A stretch of DNA of 64,000 nt from Nocardioides thalensis. Lineage in GTDB: Bacteria > Actinomycetota > Actinomycetes > Propionibacteriales > Nocardioidaceae. Below the pieces are notes generated by a model. It was given only the letters and a program-made list of their open reading frames with translations, did no database searches and had not been told where the DNA came from. Shown here piece by piece: positions 7,496 to 15,088 of this stretch. Each line of letters starts with the position of its first letter. Positions within the stretch are counted from its first letter, which is position 1. The position numbers and the translations under genes are program-made. The DNA lies in the NCBI RefSeq assembly GCF_013410655.1, contig NZ_JACCFP010000001.1, positions 3,805,501-3,869,500 on the forward strand, written 5' to 3'.

Positions 7496-8925
7496 GGCTC
7501 TCCTGACTGATCCGTGGGTCAGCGGCGGCCGGGGAGGACCGGGCGGTGGCCGCCGAGGTTGAGCATCGCGAGGGCGATGAGCGCGTCGGATGACTTGAAG
7601 CCGAAGGCCATGCGGGTGATGAGCCGGATCTTGGTGTTGACCGACTCGATGAGGCCGTTGGACAGGCCGTGCTCGATCGAGGCCAGGATCTCTGTGCGGT
7701 AGTAGACGATCCGGGACTGGAGCCGGACGGACGATTCGATGCGGGACCGCCGCGCCCAGGCGACCCACCGGTCGAGCGCGTCAGCGGCCTCGTCGGGCTG
7801 CAGCTTGAATACGGTCCGCAGGCCCTCTTTGAGCAGGTAGGCGCGGTAGAGCCGCGGATCGGTCTTGGCGATCCACTCGAGTTTCACCCGCTGTCGGTCG
7901 GTGAGGTTCTCCGGGTTCTTCCACAGCGCGAACCGCGCGTGCTTCAACGCCCTGGCATTGCCGGTCGCGACCGTGACACGACGCCCGTCGGCCCAGCCGC
8001 GGTTCCTCCTGTTACCGGCTCGCCGCGCTTCGTTCCAGGCGTCGCGACGGACCGCGTCCAGGGCGTCGGTGGCCCAGCCGACGACGTGGAAGGGGTCGGC
8101 GCAGCGCACTGCGTTCGGGCATCGTTTGCCGACGACGTCGGCGATCCATTCAGCGCCGTCGGCGGTGACGTGGGTGATCTGGGCACATCGACCTTCGCCG
8201 GATTCCTCGAGCGCGTCGAAGAAGGCATGGACGGTCGCACGTTCTCGTCCGGGGCTGGCCCACACCAGCCGACCAGTGTCGTGGTCGACCACGACAGTCA
8301 GGTACTTGTGGTGACGCTTGTAGGAAATCTCGTCAATCCCGATCCGGCGCAGCCCAGCGAAGGCGTCGATGCCGGCCGCGGTGTCGGCCCAAATGCGGGC
8401 GACGATCGCGCCCACGGTGCGCCAGGCGATCCGCATCAGCTGGGTGATCGCTGTCTTGGAGCACTGGGTGGCCAGCCAAGCGACCTGCTGGTCGAAGGTG
8501 TGGGTGTGCCCAGCGCCGTGCCGAGCCCACGGGACCTGCCGCACCGTTGGCCCATGGATGGGGCAGTTCACTCGCGGGGCGCCGGCTTCGAGGAACACCG
8601 GGACCATGCCCATGTCGAGCCCGCGCCACCTGCGCCGTCCTTCGCCACGGTCGTACCAAGAAGCTCTCGACCCGCAGCTTCCACATCGACCGTGGCCTGA
8701 GCGCCGCGGCCGGACATGGGCCACGAAGACCTCGGCTTCTTCGTCGTACTCGACGTCCTCGACCACGGTGTTCTCGACGCCCAACAGGGCGCGCCATACG
8801 CTGGCGTTTCGCACGCCGTTCTCCGCTCTGCAGTTTCTGACCTTCGACAAGCCAGAAACCTAGGCTGGGAGCGGCGTGTGGTCGTTCAGGCGCGATCAGC
8901 GACCCACGGAAGAGTCATTGGAGCC
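7496..8925 (-). mobile_element. ISL3-family insertion sequence, complete, 1430 bp
   Basis: The element has 25-bp imperfect terminal inverted repeats, 20 of 25 identical. Both ends start ggctc, share tgact, and end tccgtgggtc. It is bounded by a perfect 8-bp duplication (agatttac), as expected for ISL3 elements. A single intact transposase fills the inside on the minus strand. Intact ends, intact frame and perfect duplication all point to recent insertion. Confidence 0.95.
7519..8814 (-). CDS. ISL3-family transposase
   Basis: A 431-aa transposase. An N-terminal zinc-binding region (GRCGSCGSRASWYD, then a further Cys in NCPIHG) is followed by a helix-turn-helix and a DDE catalytic core: Asp in RIGIDEISYK, Asp in CADPFHVV, Glu in GLIESVNTKIR. 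GTG at 8814 is chosen because it has GGAG 6 nt upstream and begins VRNASVWRALLGVE, as in relatives. A TTG at 8850 would add 12 residues and lacks a good ribosome site. It lies wholly inside the insertion sequence. Confidence 0.93.
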   Translation of the reverse strand: MRNASVWRALLGVENTVVEDVEYDEEAEVFVAHVRPRRSGHGRCGSCGSRASWYDRGEGRRRWRGLDMGMVPVFLEAGAPRVNCPIHGPTVRQVPWARHGAGHTHTFDQQVAWLATQCSKTAITQLMRIAWRTVGAIVARIWADTAAGIDAFAGLRRIGIDEISYKRHHKYLTVVVDHDTGRLVWASPGRERATVHAFFDALEESGEGRCAQITHVTADGAEWIADVVGKRCPNAVRCADPFHVVGWATDALDAVRRDAWNEARRAGNRRNRGWADGRRVTVATGNARALKHARFALWKNPENLTDRQRVKLEWIAKTDPRLYRAYLLKEGLRTVFKLQPDEAADALDRWVAWARRSRIESSVRLQSRIVYYRTEILASIEHGLSNGLIESVNTKIRLITRMAFGFKSSDALIALAMLNLGGHRPVLPGRR

Positions 8926-8933
8926 AGATTTAC
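8926..8933. repeat. Right target-site duplication of the insertion sequence
   Basis: Exact copy (agatttac) of the octamer at 7488-7495. Confidence 0.93.
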
Positions 8934-9040
8934 GTGGTCGCGCGCCGCTTGGGTCGCGGTGCTTGGTTGCTCTACTGCGCCGGCTTCAGGCCGTCTGCGG
9001 TCGACGTTCTGTGGTTGCGGTTACGACGGACACGGGTAGT

Positions 9041-9088
9041 CGGTGGTTGAGGTGCGAGGCCGGCCACGGCCGAGCCTCGAAACCACCG
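9041..9088 (+). repeat. Palindromic repeat copy, intergenic
   Basis: A copy with core ccggccacggc identical to the one at 6291, but its right arm ends aaaccaccg instead of aaacctccgg. It lies in the ~350-nt gene-free stretch between the insertion sequence and the broken HNH gene. I see nothing coding in 8934-9279; besides this repeat it holds the mosaic at 9098-9185. Confidence 0.9.
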
Positions 9089-9097
9089 ATCCAGGAC

Positions 9098-9185
9098 GAT
9101 CGAGGAGCCGTCTCCAGGGTGGTCGAGGAGCCGTGTTCAGGGTGGTCGAGTAGCCCGAGCCGCTAGGCGAGGGCGTATCGAGACC
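9098..9185 (+). repeat. Mosaic of short dispersed repeats
   Basis: Two partial ~22-bp units (gatcgaggagccgtctccag, then ggtggtcgaggagccgtgtt) run into a 42-bp segment beginning ggtcgagtagcccgagccgc and ending gtatcgagacc. The latter matches 7141-7171. The units share ggtggtcgagga with the 43-bp tandem array, so both sides of the insertion sequence carry related repeat families. Confidence 0.7.
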
Positions 9186-9279
9186 CACTTCCCCTCCACA
9201 GCCCAGAATCGAGAATCCCCTGTCCACAAGCGGGTTCCCGACGTTCCTCGATGTCGGAACCGAGTGCTTGAATTCTCGT

Positions 9280-9795
9280 ATGGATCTCGGGACGGCACCC
9301 CTCTTCGACCTCCCGGCCACACCCGCGGCCGGCACCGTCGACGTGCCGCTGACCGAAGCCCCGCTCTCCCGCGCCGACCAGCTCCTTCGAGACATCAAGG
9401 ACAACCGCGCCGGCATCAACGAGCGGATGCTCGGCGAGGTCAAGATGATCGCCGAATGGGCCCTCGAACACACCGTCGCCGTTCCTGAGGACGCCTCCAC
9501 GATCACCGAACGTGGCCTGGACACCGGGCTGCCGCTGGCCGGTGAGGGCGCACCGTTGATCTCCGACTTCGCCGTCCTCGAGCTCGGCGCCATCCTCGCC
9601 CGCGGCATCGACTCGGTCCGCAACTACGTCGGGCAGGTCGTAGAGCTCTCCCACCGCCTCCCGAGGGTCTGGGCCCGCGTCCTCGACGGACACGTCCCGG
9701 TGTGGAAGGGCCTGCGGATCGCCGACTGCACCCGCGACCTGAACCCCGACGCCGTCACTTATGTGGACCAGCACCTGGCGAGATTCACCGACGGG
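9280..9795 (+). pseudogene. DUF222/13E12-type HNH protein, 5' fragment
   Basis: The reading frame from ATG 9280 (MDLGTAPLFDLPATPAAG) shows DUF222 features: an N-terminal helical region, LSHRLPRVWARVLDGHVPVWKGLRIAD, and LNPDAVTYVDQHLARF. It then runs directly into the palindromic repeat at 9796 and stops at 9855 after a short repeat-encoded tail. In intact relatives a further ~100-150 DUF222 residues precede the HNH domain; they are absent here. A TTG four codons upstream is an alternative start. Confidence 0.8.
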
Positions 9796-9845
9796 CCGGT
9801 GGTTGAGGTGCGAGGCCGCCCGCGGCCGAGCCTCGAAACCTCCGG
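9796..9845 (+). repeat. Palindromic repeat, left end of cassette
   Basis: A full 50-bp copy with core ccgcccgcggc. It is the exact reverse complement of 10203-10252. It supplies the last in-frame codons of the truncated HNH fragment. Confidence 0.95.
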
Positions 9846-9867
9846 CCCCTACTGAGGCCACAGGTCG

Positions 9868-10200
9868 ATGCCCTGGGCCTATCTGCTCGAGTGCGATGAC
9901 GGCACCTACTACGCCGGCAGCACCGTCGATCTCGACGCACGGATATGGCAGCACAACCACGACGACGACCTCGGCGCGGCCTACACGCGATCGCGACGCC
10001 CAGTGGTGTTGGTGTGGAGCGGCTGGTTCGACCGCATCGAGGACGCTTACGCCTTCGAGAAACAGATCCAGGGCTGGAACCGCCGCAAACGACAAGCCCT
10101 CATCAACAACGAGTGGCACCAGCTCCCAGCGCTCTCCCGCCGCTCCGCTGTACAACGCCGCGACGCCGAGGCCGACCACCCCGACCCGCCATCCCGCTGA
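9868..10200 (+). CDS. GIY-YIG superfamily nuclease, cassette-encoded
   Basis: The 110-aa protein is a minimal single-domain GIY-YIG nuclease. The GIY equivalent is AYL (residues 4-6), the YIG equivalent is YAG (15-17) in GTYYAGST, the conserved Arg is Arg25 (DLDARIWQHN), and the likely metal-binding Glu is Glu64 in FEKQIQGWNRRKRQALI. No separate DNA-binding domain is present. ATG at 9868 lacks a strong ribosome site. The stop is 2 nt before the right palindromic repeat. Relatives are standalone UPF0213-like proteins. DNA cleavage in the element's own movement is a hypothesis. Confidence 0.85.
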   Translation: MPWAYLLECDDGTYYAGSTVDLDARIWQHNHDDDLGAAYTRSRRPVVLVWSGWFDRIEDAYAFEKQIQGWNRRKRQALINNEWHQLPALSRRSAVQRRDAEADHPDPPSR

Positions 10201-10202
10201 GG

Positions 10203-10252
10203 CCGGAGGTTTCGAGGCTCGGCCGCGGGCGGCCTCGCACCTCAACCACCGG
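10203..10252 (-). repeat. Palindromic repeat, right end of cassette
   Basis: Inverted, base-for-base identical partner of 9796-9845. Starts ccggaggtttcgaggctcgg and ends ctcgcacctcaaccaccgg. The HNH reading frame resumes at its last base. Confidence 0.95.
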
Positions 10253-10704
10253 CAACGCCCGTCACCGCGGAGCAGATCCGCGGATGGTGCGCTGCCGCGG
10301 GCACCATCATCGTCCGGCCCGTCCTCGACGTCGCCGGCCACGAACCCACCGGCGCCTACGAGATCGCCGAACGCCAAGCCCGCCAAGTCCTGCTCCGCGA
10401 CCAGACCTGCGTGTACCCGCACTGCAATCGTCCCGCCGAGGCCTGCGACCTGGACCACGTGATCCCCCACGCCAAGGGCGGCGTGACCTGCCCGTGCAAC
10501 CTCGCTCCGGTCTGCCGCGGACACCACCGCTTGAAAACACACCGGGCCGGCTGGGCCTACTGGGTCCTCGCCCCCGGCATCTACCACTGGCGCGGCCGCA
10601 CCGGTGAACAGTGGCGGGTCACCCCCGGCGGCACCTACGCCCTCGACACGCAGCCCTGCGCCGGCCCGACCGGCGGCGAGTCCGCCGACCCGCCCGACGA
10701 GTAG
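10253..10704 (+). pseudogene. DUF222/13E12-type HNH protein, 3' fragment with HNH domain
   Basis: The frame (same phase as the 5' fragment) resumes with ATPVTAEQIRGWC, the usual lead into the HNH domain. It continues through CVYPHCNRPAEACDLDHVIP, CPCNLAPVC and GHHRLKT, so the HNH residues (LDH, N, HH) and zinc-binding cysteines are intact. The remainder is a normal C-terminus. It has no credible start of its own, except perhaps a GTG at 10411, which would begin inside the HNH domain. It is most likely a non-functional remnant. Confidence 0.8.
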
Positions 10705-10719
10705 CCACCTCGCCCCGCA

Positions 10720-10747
10720 CCCCGCCGATGAGCACCGATCGGCGGGG
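10720..10747. terminator. Bidirectional terminator-like hairpin
   Basis: A perfect 10-bp stem (ccccgccgat / atcggcgggg) with an 8-nt loop lies between the convergent HNH remnant and membrane protein copy 2. There is no T-run, which is common in GC-rich actinobacteria. Confidence 0.5.
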
Positions 10748-10803
10748 GCGTTGGCACGTCTCGACACGGATGGAGCCGCGTGGCGCGGGCGCAACGAGCG
10801 GAG

Positions 10804-11589
10804 TCAGCGTCGCGTCGTCGTCGGCGGCGGCTGCTGCTCCGGCAGGCCGTCGATCACGGCGCCGAACTCCTCCGCGGGCACGAAGTCGATCGACGCAACC
10901 AGCCGCTCCCACTCCTCGGGGGCGAGGGTGCCCTCGACCAGACCGGTGGCGACGACGTGCACGAAGTGGCCGTCCTCGACAGGGGTGATCGCGCTCCAGT
11001 GATGCACGCAGACGTCGCACTGCGCCTTTCCGCTGCCCTCGGACTCCGTGAGCTCCCAAACCTGCGCGGTCCGGCCGTCGACGCCGATGGTGCCTGCACG
11101 TTCGCCGCCCTGCGTCGTCTGGCCCTCGACGATCGAGTCGTACTCCTCAGCCTCCCGGACCTCGACGCTGAAGGTGAGCCCGCCCTCCGGGATCAACCGC
11201 ATCGCAGCGATCGAGACGATCGGCCTGACGCCGGCGCCGTCGACCTCCCACCCGTCGGGCAGGTCGTGCAGGCCCGGGTAGAGACGCCCATCGCCCTCGG
11301 TCGGTAGGTCGATCGGCGCCTCGGACTCCTCCGACGAGCCCGAGACACCCGGCGCCGGCGTGGGCTCCGGCTGGTCGCGGTCGAGCCAGAGCGGTGCGGT
11401 CGCGATGGCGGCGACGCTGGCCGCGGCGACCGCGACGACGGTGGCCGTACGGCGCCGCGTCGACAGCTGGCGTGGAGCCGGACCCGTCACAGGTTCGAGC
11501 GTGGGCGTGGACATGATCGCCTCCAGGAGCTGGGCCTGCCCGCGGTCGAGGGGCAGCTCGGCGACCTCCGCGTCTGTGATCGGCTTCAT
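10804..11589 (-). CDS. Membrane partner of ECF sigma factor, copy 2
   Basis: A 261-aa protein with cytoplasmic N-terminus containing the shared QAQLLEAIM motif, one TM helix (TATVVAVAAASVAAIATAPLW), then an acidic linker and extracytoplasmic domain. That domain has a CDVCVHHW stretch but no zinc anti-sigma motif. ATG at 11589 overlaps the sigma stop by 4 nt. The motif codons read GGAGG-N5-ATG, as in the other copies. Its role as anti-sigma or sensor is inferred from operon position. Confidence 0.62.
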   Translation of the reverse strand: MKPITDAEVAELPLDRGQAQLLEAIMSTPTLEPVTGPAPRQLSTRRRTATVVAVAAASVAAIATAPLWLDRDQPEPTPAPGVSGSSEESEAPIDLPTEGDGRLYPGLHDLPDGWEVDGAGVRPIVSIAAMRLIPEGGLTFSVEVREAEEYDSIVEGQTTQGGERAGTIGVDGRTAQVWELTESEGSGKAQCDVCVHHWSAITPVEDGHFVHVVATGLVEGTLAPEEWERLVASIDFVPAEEFGAVIDGLPEQQPPPTTTRR

Positions 11590-12164
11590 CGGTGTCCCTC
11601 CTCGGGGGTGGCCGTGAGTGGTCGGACACCTGGCTCGTGTCCGCCGGCGCTGGGGTCGTGACCGGCGCCCTCCTCGTCGCGCAGGCGCGCCCGCGCCCGC
11701 GACAGGCGCTTGCGGACCGCCACGGCAGAGAGCCCGAGCACCTCGGCGATCTCCCGCGGCTCGAGCCCCTCCCACGTGGCGAGCCGCACCACCTCCCGCT
11801 CGCCGACCGGCAACCGATCGATACCGGCTGCGGCGTCAACGCGGGCGACGGTCGCGGCGGAGTGGTCGGGCACCACGCTGAGCAGGTCGGCTCTGAGAAC
11901 CGCAGCCAGGTCGTCCCGGCGGCGCGCACCACGGCGTTGGTTCGCAAGGCAGCGGCGCGCGACGCCGTAGAGCCAGAGCCGGGTCGCCGGAGGCTCGGGC
12001 ACGTCACCGAGACGCCGCCACGCGACGAGGAACGTGTCGGCGGCGAGGTCAGCGGCGTCGTCCGCGGAGGCACGGCGCAGCGCGTAGCCGAGGATCGCGT
12101 CGAAGTGCTCGTCGTACACCCGGCGGAAGCGCTCGGCCCGCTCAGCCCGGTCAACGTGGTCCAT
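11586..12164 (-). CDS. ECF sigma-70 family sigma factor, copy 2
   Basis: A 192-aa ECF sigma with region 2 (HFDAILGYALRRASADDAADLAADTFLVAW) and region 4 (LPVGEREVVRLATWEGLEPREIAEVLGLSAVAV). It is most similar to copy 1 (WLYGVARRCLANQRRG). Start ATG 12164, 10 nt after a CGGACA element. Operonic with the downstream membrane protein (ATGA overlap), divergent from the secreted hydrolase. Confidence 0.9.
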   Translation of the reverse strand: MDHVDRAERAERFRRVYDEHFDAILGYALRRASADDAADLAADTFLVAWRRLGDVPEPPATRLWLYGVARRCLANQRRGARRRDDLAAVLRADLLSVVPDHSAATVARVDAAAGIDRLPVGEREVVRLATWEGLEPREIAEVLGLSAVAVRKRLSRARARLRDEEGAGHDPSAGGHEPGVRPLTATPEEGHR

Positions 12165-12174
12165 GCCCTCCCCC

Positions 12175-12199
12175 TGTCCGGGTGACCGCCGATCGTGAC
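12175..12199 (-). promoter_or_regulatory. Putative autoregulatory ECF promoter, sigma copy 2
   Basis: On the minus strand GTCAC-N14-CGGACA, with the hexamer ending 10 nt before the sigma ATG. Spacing matches copies 1, 3 and 4, and the spacer starts GATCG as in copy 1. The upstream half lies within the palindrome gtgacgtcac (12195-12204). Confidence 0.55.
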
Positions 12200-12252
12200 G
12201 TCACCTGCCGGGATGGGTGACCCGCACGGCGCCGACGCGTTGGATGGGCACC

Positions 12253-13728
12253 ATGCTCCCGTTCATCCACCGCCGCCGCGCTGCCGCCGCGCTCGTCGCG
12301 ATCGTCCTTCTTGCCGGAGGCGCTGCCGTCGCCCCGGCCGCCGCCGACGACCCCGCTTCGCCCTCCTACGACGTCGCCGCCGACCTCGCCCACATGGCCG
12401 AGGCCTACGGACGGATCACCGGTCCCGGCGGGCAGCTGCGCAACCCGGCGTACCTGCCGGCGCTGATCAGCGAGAGCAGCGTGGTCACCACGACCCAGCT
12501 GCTCGCGCAGGTGGCCGACCCGCTGCGGCTGTCGCTCACGCCCGCAGTGCTGGTGCCGGGCTGGAACGTCGGCAACCCGCTGCGGGCCGGCTGGGTGGGC
12601 AGCCGCGGCCGCGCGCGGGAGGTCACGTTCCTCAACCGGTTCGGGGCGAGGCTGAACGGCACGCTCTACGCGCCGCTGCCGGGCGCCCGCGACCCCTACA
12701 CGGGTGAGCGGCTCGCGGCGCCGTACCCGGGGGTCGTGATCACGCCGGGCTCGGTCGGCGGCTCCCAGGGCATGTACGAGTGGCTCGCGCAGGACCTCGC
12801 CGAGCGCGGGTTCCTGGTCCTGCTCTACGACGTCCAGGGCCAGGGCACGTCGGAGACGCTGCCGCACGTCGGCGGCACCGCGTTCCCGTTCTGCAACCCG
12901 TTCGGGCCCGTCCAGGGCGACGAGGAGCTCGGCACCAAGGAGGTGCTCGGCTGCCCCGGCGTGCCGTTCCAGCAGCTGTCGAACTTCACGACCGGCACCG
13001 TGGACGCGCTCGACTTCTTCACCGACCGCCGCGCGAACCCGTGGTGGGACCTGTGGGACCGCACCCGCCTCGACCGCCCGACCGCCCCGGGACGGACCCG
13101 CAAGATCGCGGTGATCGGCCACTCGATGGGGGCGTTCGCCGCATCGATGGCGCAGGAGTACGACGACCGCGTCGCCACCGTGGTGGCGCTCGACAAGCTC
13201 GTCGCGCCCCACGGGTTCGAGCCGTTCGCGCAGGGCACCATCGAGCCACGGGTGCCGGCGCTCGGCGTGCAGTCGGAGTACGGGTTCAGCGTGGTGCCGT
13301 GGCAGCTCTCCGGTGGCAACGGCATCGTCCCCGGCCCCAGCCCGGACGGGCCCGACCCGATGCGCGAACGCGCGTCCGGCTTCGAGGAGTGGCGACGCAC
13401 CGGCACCGACTCCATGGTCGTCGTGCCGAAGGCGAGCACCCACCTGGAGTACACCGACATCCCGCTGGTGCTGCCCGCGAGCCGGTGGGGCCAGGCGCTG
13501 ACGTCGGCCTACGTCCAGCGGTGGCTCGACCGCTACCTGCGCGACGGCACGCAGCGCGCGCTCCTCGCCGACACGTTCCGCTACCTCGAGCCGGTGGGGC
13601 GGGGTCGCTGGGAGCCGGTCGCGCTGCGGCGCGACGGGCTGCTCAGCGACCGCTACTGCTCGGCCTACGCGCTCGGGAAGGGCGCGGCGCGGCGTACCGA
13701 CCTCGACGTCGTGGACGCCGGCTGCTGA
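12253..13728 (+). CDS. Secreted alpha/beta hydrolase
   Basis: A ~491-aa exported protein. The N-terminus has a signal peptide (MLPFIHRRRAAAALVAIVLLAGGAAVAPAAA). The nucleophile elbow GHSMGA contains the catalytic Ser, and an earlier VVITPGSVGGSQGMYEWLA segment may form the oxyanion region. It resembles secreted lipase or dienelactone-hydrolase-like esterases; the substrate is unknown. In-frame starts at 12217 (GTG), 12244 and 12253 (ATG) are all possible; the last gives the cleanest signal peptide. It is divergent from sigma copy 2 and convergent, with no gap, to membrane protein copy 3. Confidence 0.78.
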   Translation: MLPFIHRRRAAAALVAIVLLAGGAAVAPAAADDPASPSYDVAADLAHMAEAYGRITGPGGQLRNPAYLPALISESSVVTTTQLLAQVADPLRLSLTPAVLVPGWNVGNPLRAGWVGSRGRAREVTFLNRFGARLNGTLYAPLPGARDPYTGERLAAPYPGVVITPGSVGGSQGMYEWLAQDLAERGFLVLLYDVQGQGTSETLPHVGGTAFPFCNPFGPVQGDEELGTKEVLGCPGVPFQQLSNFTTGTVDALDFFTDRRANPWWDLWDRTRLDRPTAPGRTRKIAVIGHSMGAFAASMAQEYDDRVATVVALDKLVAPHGFEPFAQGTIEPRVPALGVQSEYGFSVVPWQLSGGNGIVPGPSPDGPDPMRERASGFEEWRRTGTDSMVVVPKASTHLEYTDIPLVLPASRWGQALTSAYVQRWLDRYLRDGTQRALLADTFRYLEPVGRGRWEPVALRRDGLLSDRYCSAYALGKGAARRTDLDVVDAGC

Positions 13729-14454
13729 TCAGCGCCGACGATCGGTGCGCAGGTAGACGTCGATCCACGGCCCGCGGCCGCGGTCGACCACCGTGCACTC
13801 GCCGTCGATGGCGACCCAGCCTCCGCGCGGACCGCCGATGTAGTAGGCGCGTGCGCTGCGCGGGAGCCGCTCGAGCTGGGAGAGGCGCGTCAGCCCCTCG
13901 CGGAGGGTGCGCAGGCGGATCGTGCCGTCACCACGCCGGGGCACGATCCGGAGCTCGGTGTCGCCCCGCAGCAGCACGCGGCCGTCCGGGCGGACCCGCC
14001 ATCCCGAGCGGAGCTCACGGCAGACGTCGGGGTCGAGGACGTCGCCCGGCCGCACCCTGAGGAAGTCCTCCAGATCGCCCACGCGGACACCGCTGACACG
14101 CACGTCGTCGGCCTGGTCCGGCTCGGTCGCGTCTTCGTCCGGATCGGTCGCCTGGTCCGGCTCGGTCTCCCCCCGCGCCGGACTCGACGCGGCCGCGACC
14201 GGCGCGTCGTCGGTGGCGGCGTCGTCGCTGCCGGTGGCGAACCAGACGCCTCCGCCGACGACCACGAGGGCGGCGGCGATGCCGCCGGCGATCAGGAGCC
14301 TGGTGCGGGACGTGGTCGGCTGCTTGCCGGGGCCGGGTGTGGACACGATCTCCTCCAGGAGGTCGGCTCGCTCGGCGTGGAGCCCCTCGAGCCGCTCCCG
14401 CGGATACGGGTCGAGACCCTGCAGCGGGTCACGGGGAGCAGATCGGTCGGTCAT
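13729..14454 (-). CDS. Membrane partner of ECF sigma factor, copy 3
   Basis: A 241-aa protein with N-terminal RADLLEEIV, one TM helix (LLIAGGIAAALVVVGGGVWFA), an acidic Asp/Glu/Pro linker and a basic extracytoplasmic domain ending in RTDRRR. ATG at 14454 overlaps the sigma stop by 4 nt. The ectodomain is unlike those of copies 1, 2 and 4, suggesting that the signal-sensing part diverged while the sigma-facing part was kept. At the conserved motif the codons read GGAGG-N5-GTG. Confidence 0.6.
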   Translation of the reverse strand: MTDRSAPRDPLQGLDPYPRERLEGLHAERADLLEEIVSTPGPGKQPTTSRTRLLIAGGIAAALVVVGGGVWFATGSDDAATDDAPVAAASSPARGETEPDQATDPDEDATEPDQADDVRVSGVRVGDLEDFLRVRPGDVLDPDVCRELRSGWRVRPDGRVLLRGDTELRIVPRRGDGTIRLRTLREGLTRLSQLERLPRSARAYYIGGPRGGWVAIDGECTVVDRGRGPWIDVYLRTDRRR

Positions 14455-15044
14455 CGGGGCGCACCGCCGGCGAGCGGGAACAGGACACCCACCACATGTC
14501 CGGTTCCCTCGGGCGCGTCACCCCACAGGGCCCGGAACCGCTCGCGCGCCCGGGCGAGCCGCATCCGGGCGGTGCCCGGCGCGATCCCGATGACGCCGGC
14601 CGCCTCGGTGGGGGTGAGGCCGTCCCAGCCGACGAGCATCAGCAGCTCGCGGTCGTCGGGCGAGAGGCGCAGGAGCGTACGGCGCACCCGGTCCCACTCG
14701 GCGATCTCGATCGCCGGGTCGGGGACGACGTCGCGGCGGAGTGTGTCGCGCAGCCGGCCGCCGAGTCGCTGCCGTCGGCGCGCGGACCGGTGGTAGTTGG
14801 ACAGCACGTGGCGGGCGATCCCGAACAGCCACGGCCGCCCGTCGCCCGGCGGCGCCTCGTCGTACCTGCGCCACGCGACGAGGAACACCTCGCTGACCAC
14901 GTCGGCGGCGTCGGCCGGCTGCTCGACCCGGCGCAGCGCATACCCGAGGACGGCGGTGAAGTTGGCGTCGTAGAGCGCGCGGAACCGCTGCACGTCGTCG
15001 GGCGCGGGATCGCGCGCCGGGTCGGGCACAGCGGAGCCGGTCAT
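14451..15044 (-). CDS. ECF sigma-70 family sigma factor, copy 3
   Basis: A 197-aa ECF sigma: region 2 NFTAVLGYALRRVEQPADAADVVSEVFLVAW, region 4 LSPDDRELLMLVGWDGLTPTEAAGVIGIAPGTARMRL. It is most similar to its neighbour copy 4, so these two probably arose by tandem duplication. ATG at 15044 is preferred over ATG 15068 because it sits 9 nt from the CGGACA element, as in copy 4; the longer start would overlap the promoter. Confidence 0.9.
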   Translation of the reverse strand: MTGSAVPDPARDPAPDDVQRFRALYDANFTAVLGYALRRVEQPADAADVVSEVFLVAWRRYDEAPPGDGRPWLFGIARHVLSNYHRSARRRQRLGGRLRDTLRRDVVPDPAIEIAEWDRVRRTLLRLSPDDRELLMLVGWDGLTPTEAAGVIGIAPGTARMRLARARERFRALWGDAPEGTGHVVGVLFPLAGGAPR

Positions 15045-15053
15045 GTCCTTCCA

Positions 15054-15078
15054 TGTCCGGCTCCGCACCGTGCGTCAC
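15054..15078 (-). promoter_or_regulatory. Putative autoregulatory ECF promoter, sigma copy 3
   Basis: On the minus strand GTGAC-N14-CGGACA, ending 9 nt before the ATG at 15044. The spacer is nearly the same as in copy 4 (both contain GCGGAG), much closer than to copies 1 and 2. Confidence 0.6.
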
Positions 15079-15088
15079 ATCCTCGTCG

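Larger units (their letters stand above)
9796..10252 (+). mobile_element. Putative GIY-YIG cassette with 50-bp inverted palindromic ends
   Basis: The 457-bp segment is bounded by two copies of the palindromic repeat (9796-9845 and 10203-10252). They are in opposite orientation and identical over all 50 bp. The 357 bp between them hold little more than one 110-aa GIY-YIG nuclease gene. The cassette sits in a DUF222-HNH gene, whose 5' and 3' parts lie directly on either side in the same frame. No target duplication is visible. Classification as a mobile unit is inference from architecture. Confidence 0.7.

Noticed and set aside
7174..7562. Repetitive proteins encoded by the tandem array in several plus frames
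   Set aside because: A 43-bp period makes all frames open and shifts the frame at each unit. There is no ribosome site, and the proteins are only low-complexity repeats.
9796..10252. Group I intron or intein in the HNH gene
   Set aside because: The segment has a stop codon in the host frame, no intein splice motifs, and too little non-coding sequence for an intron core. The host protein's middle is also missing.
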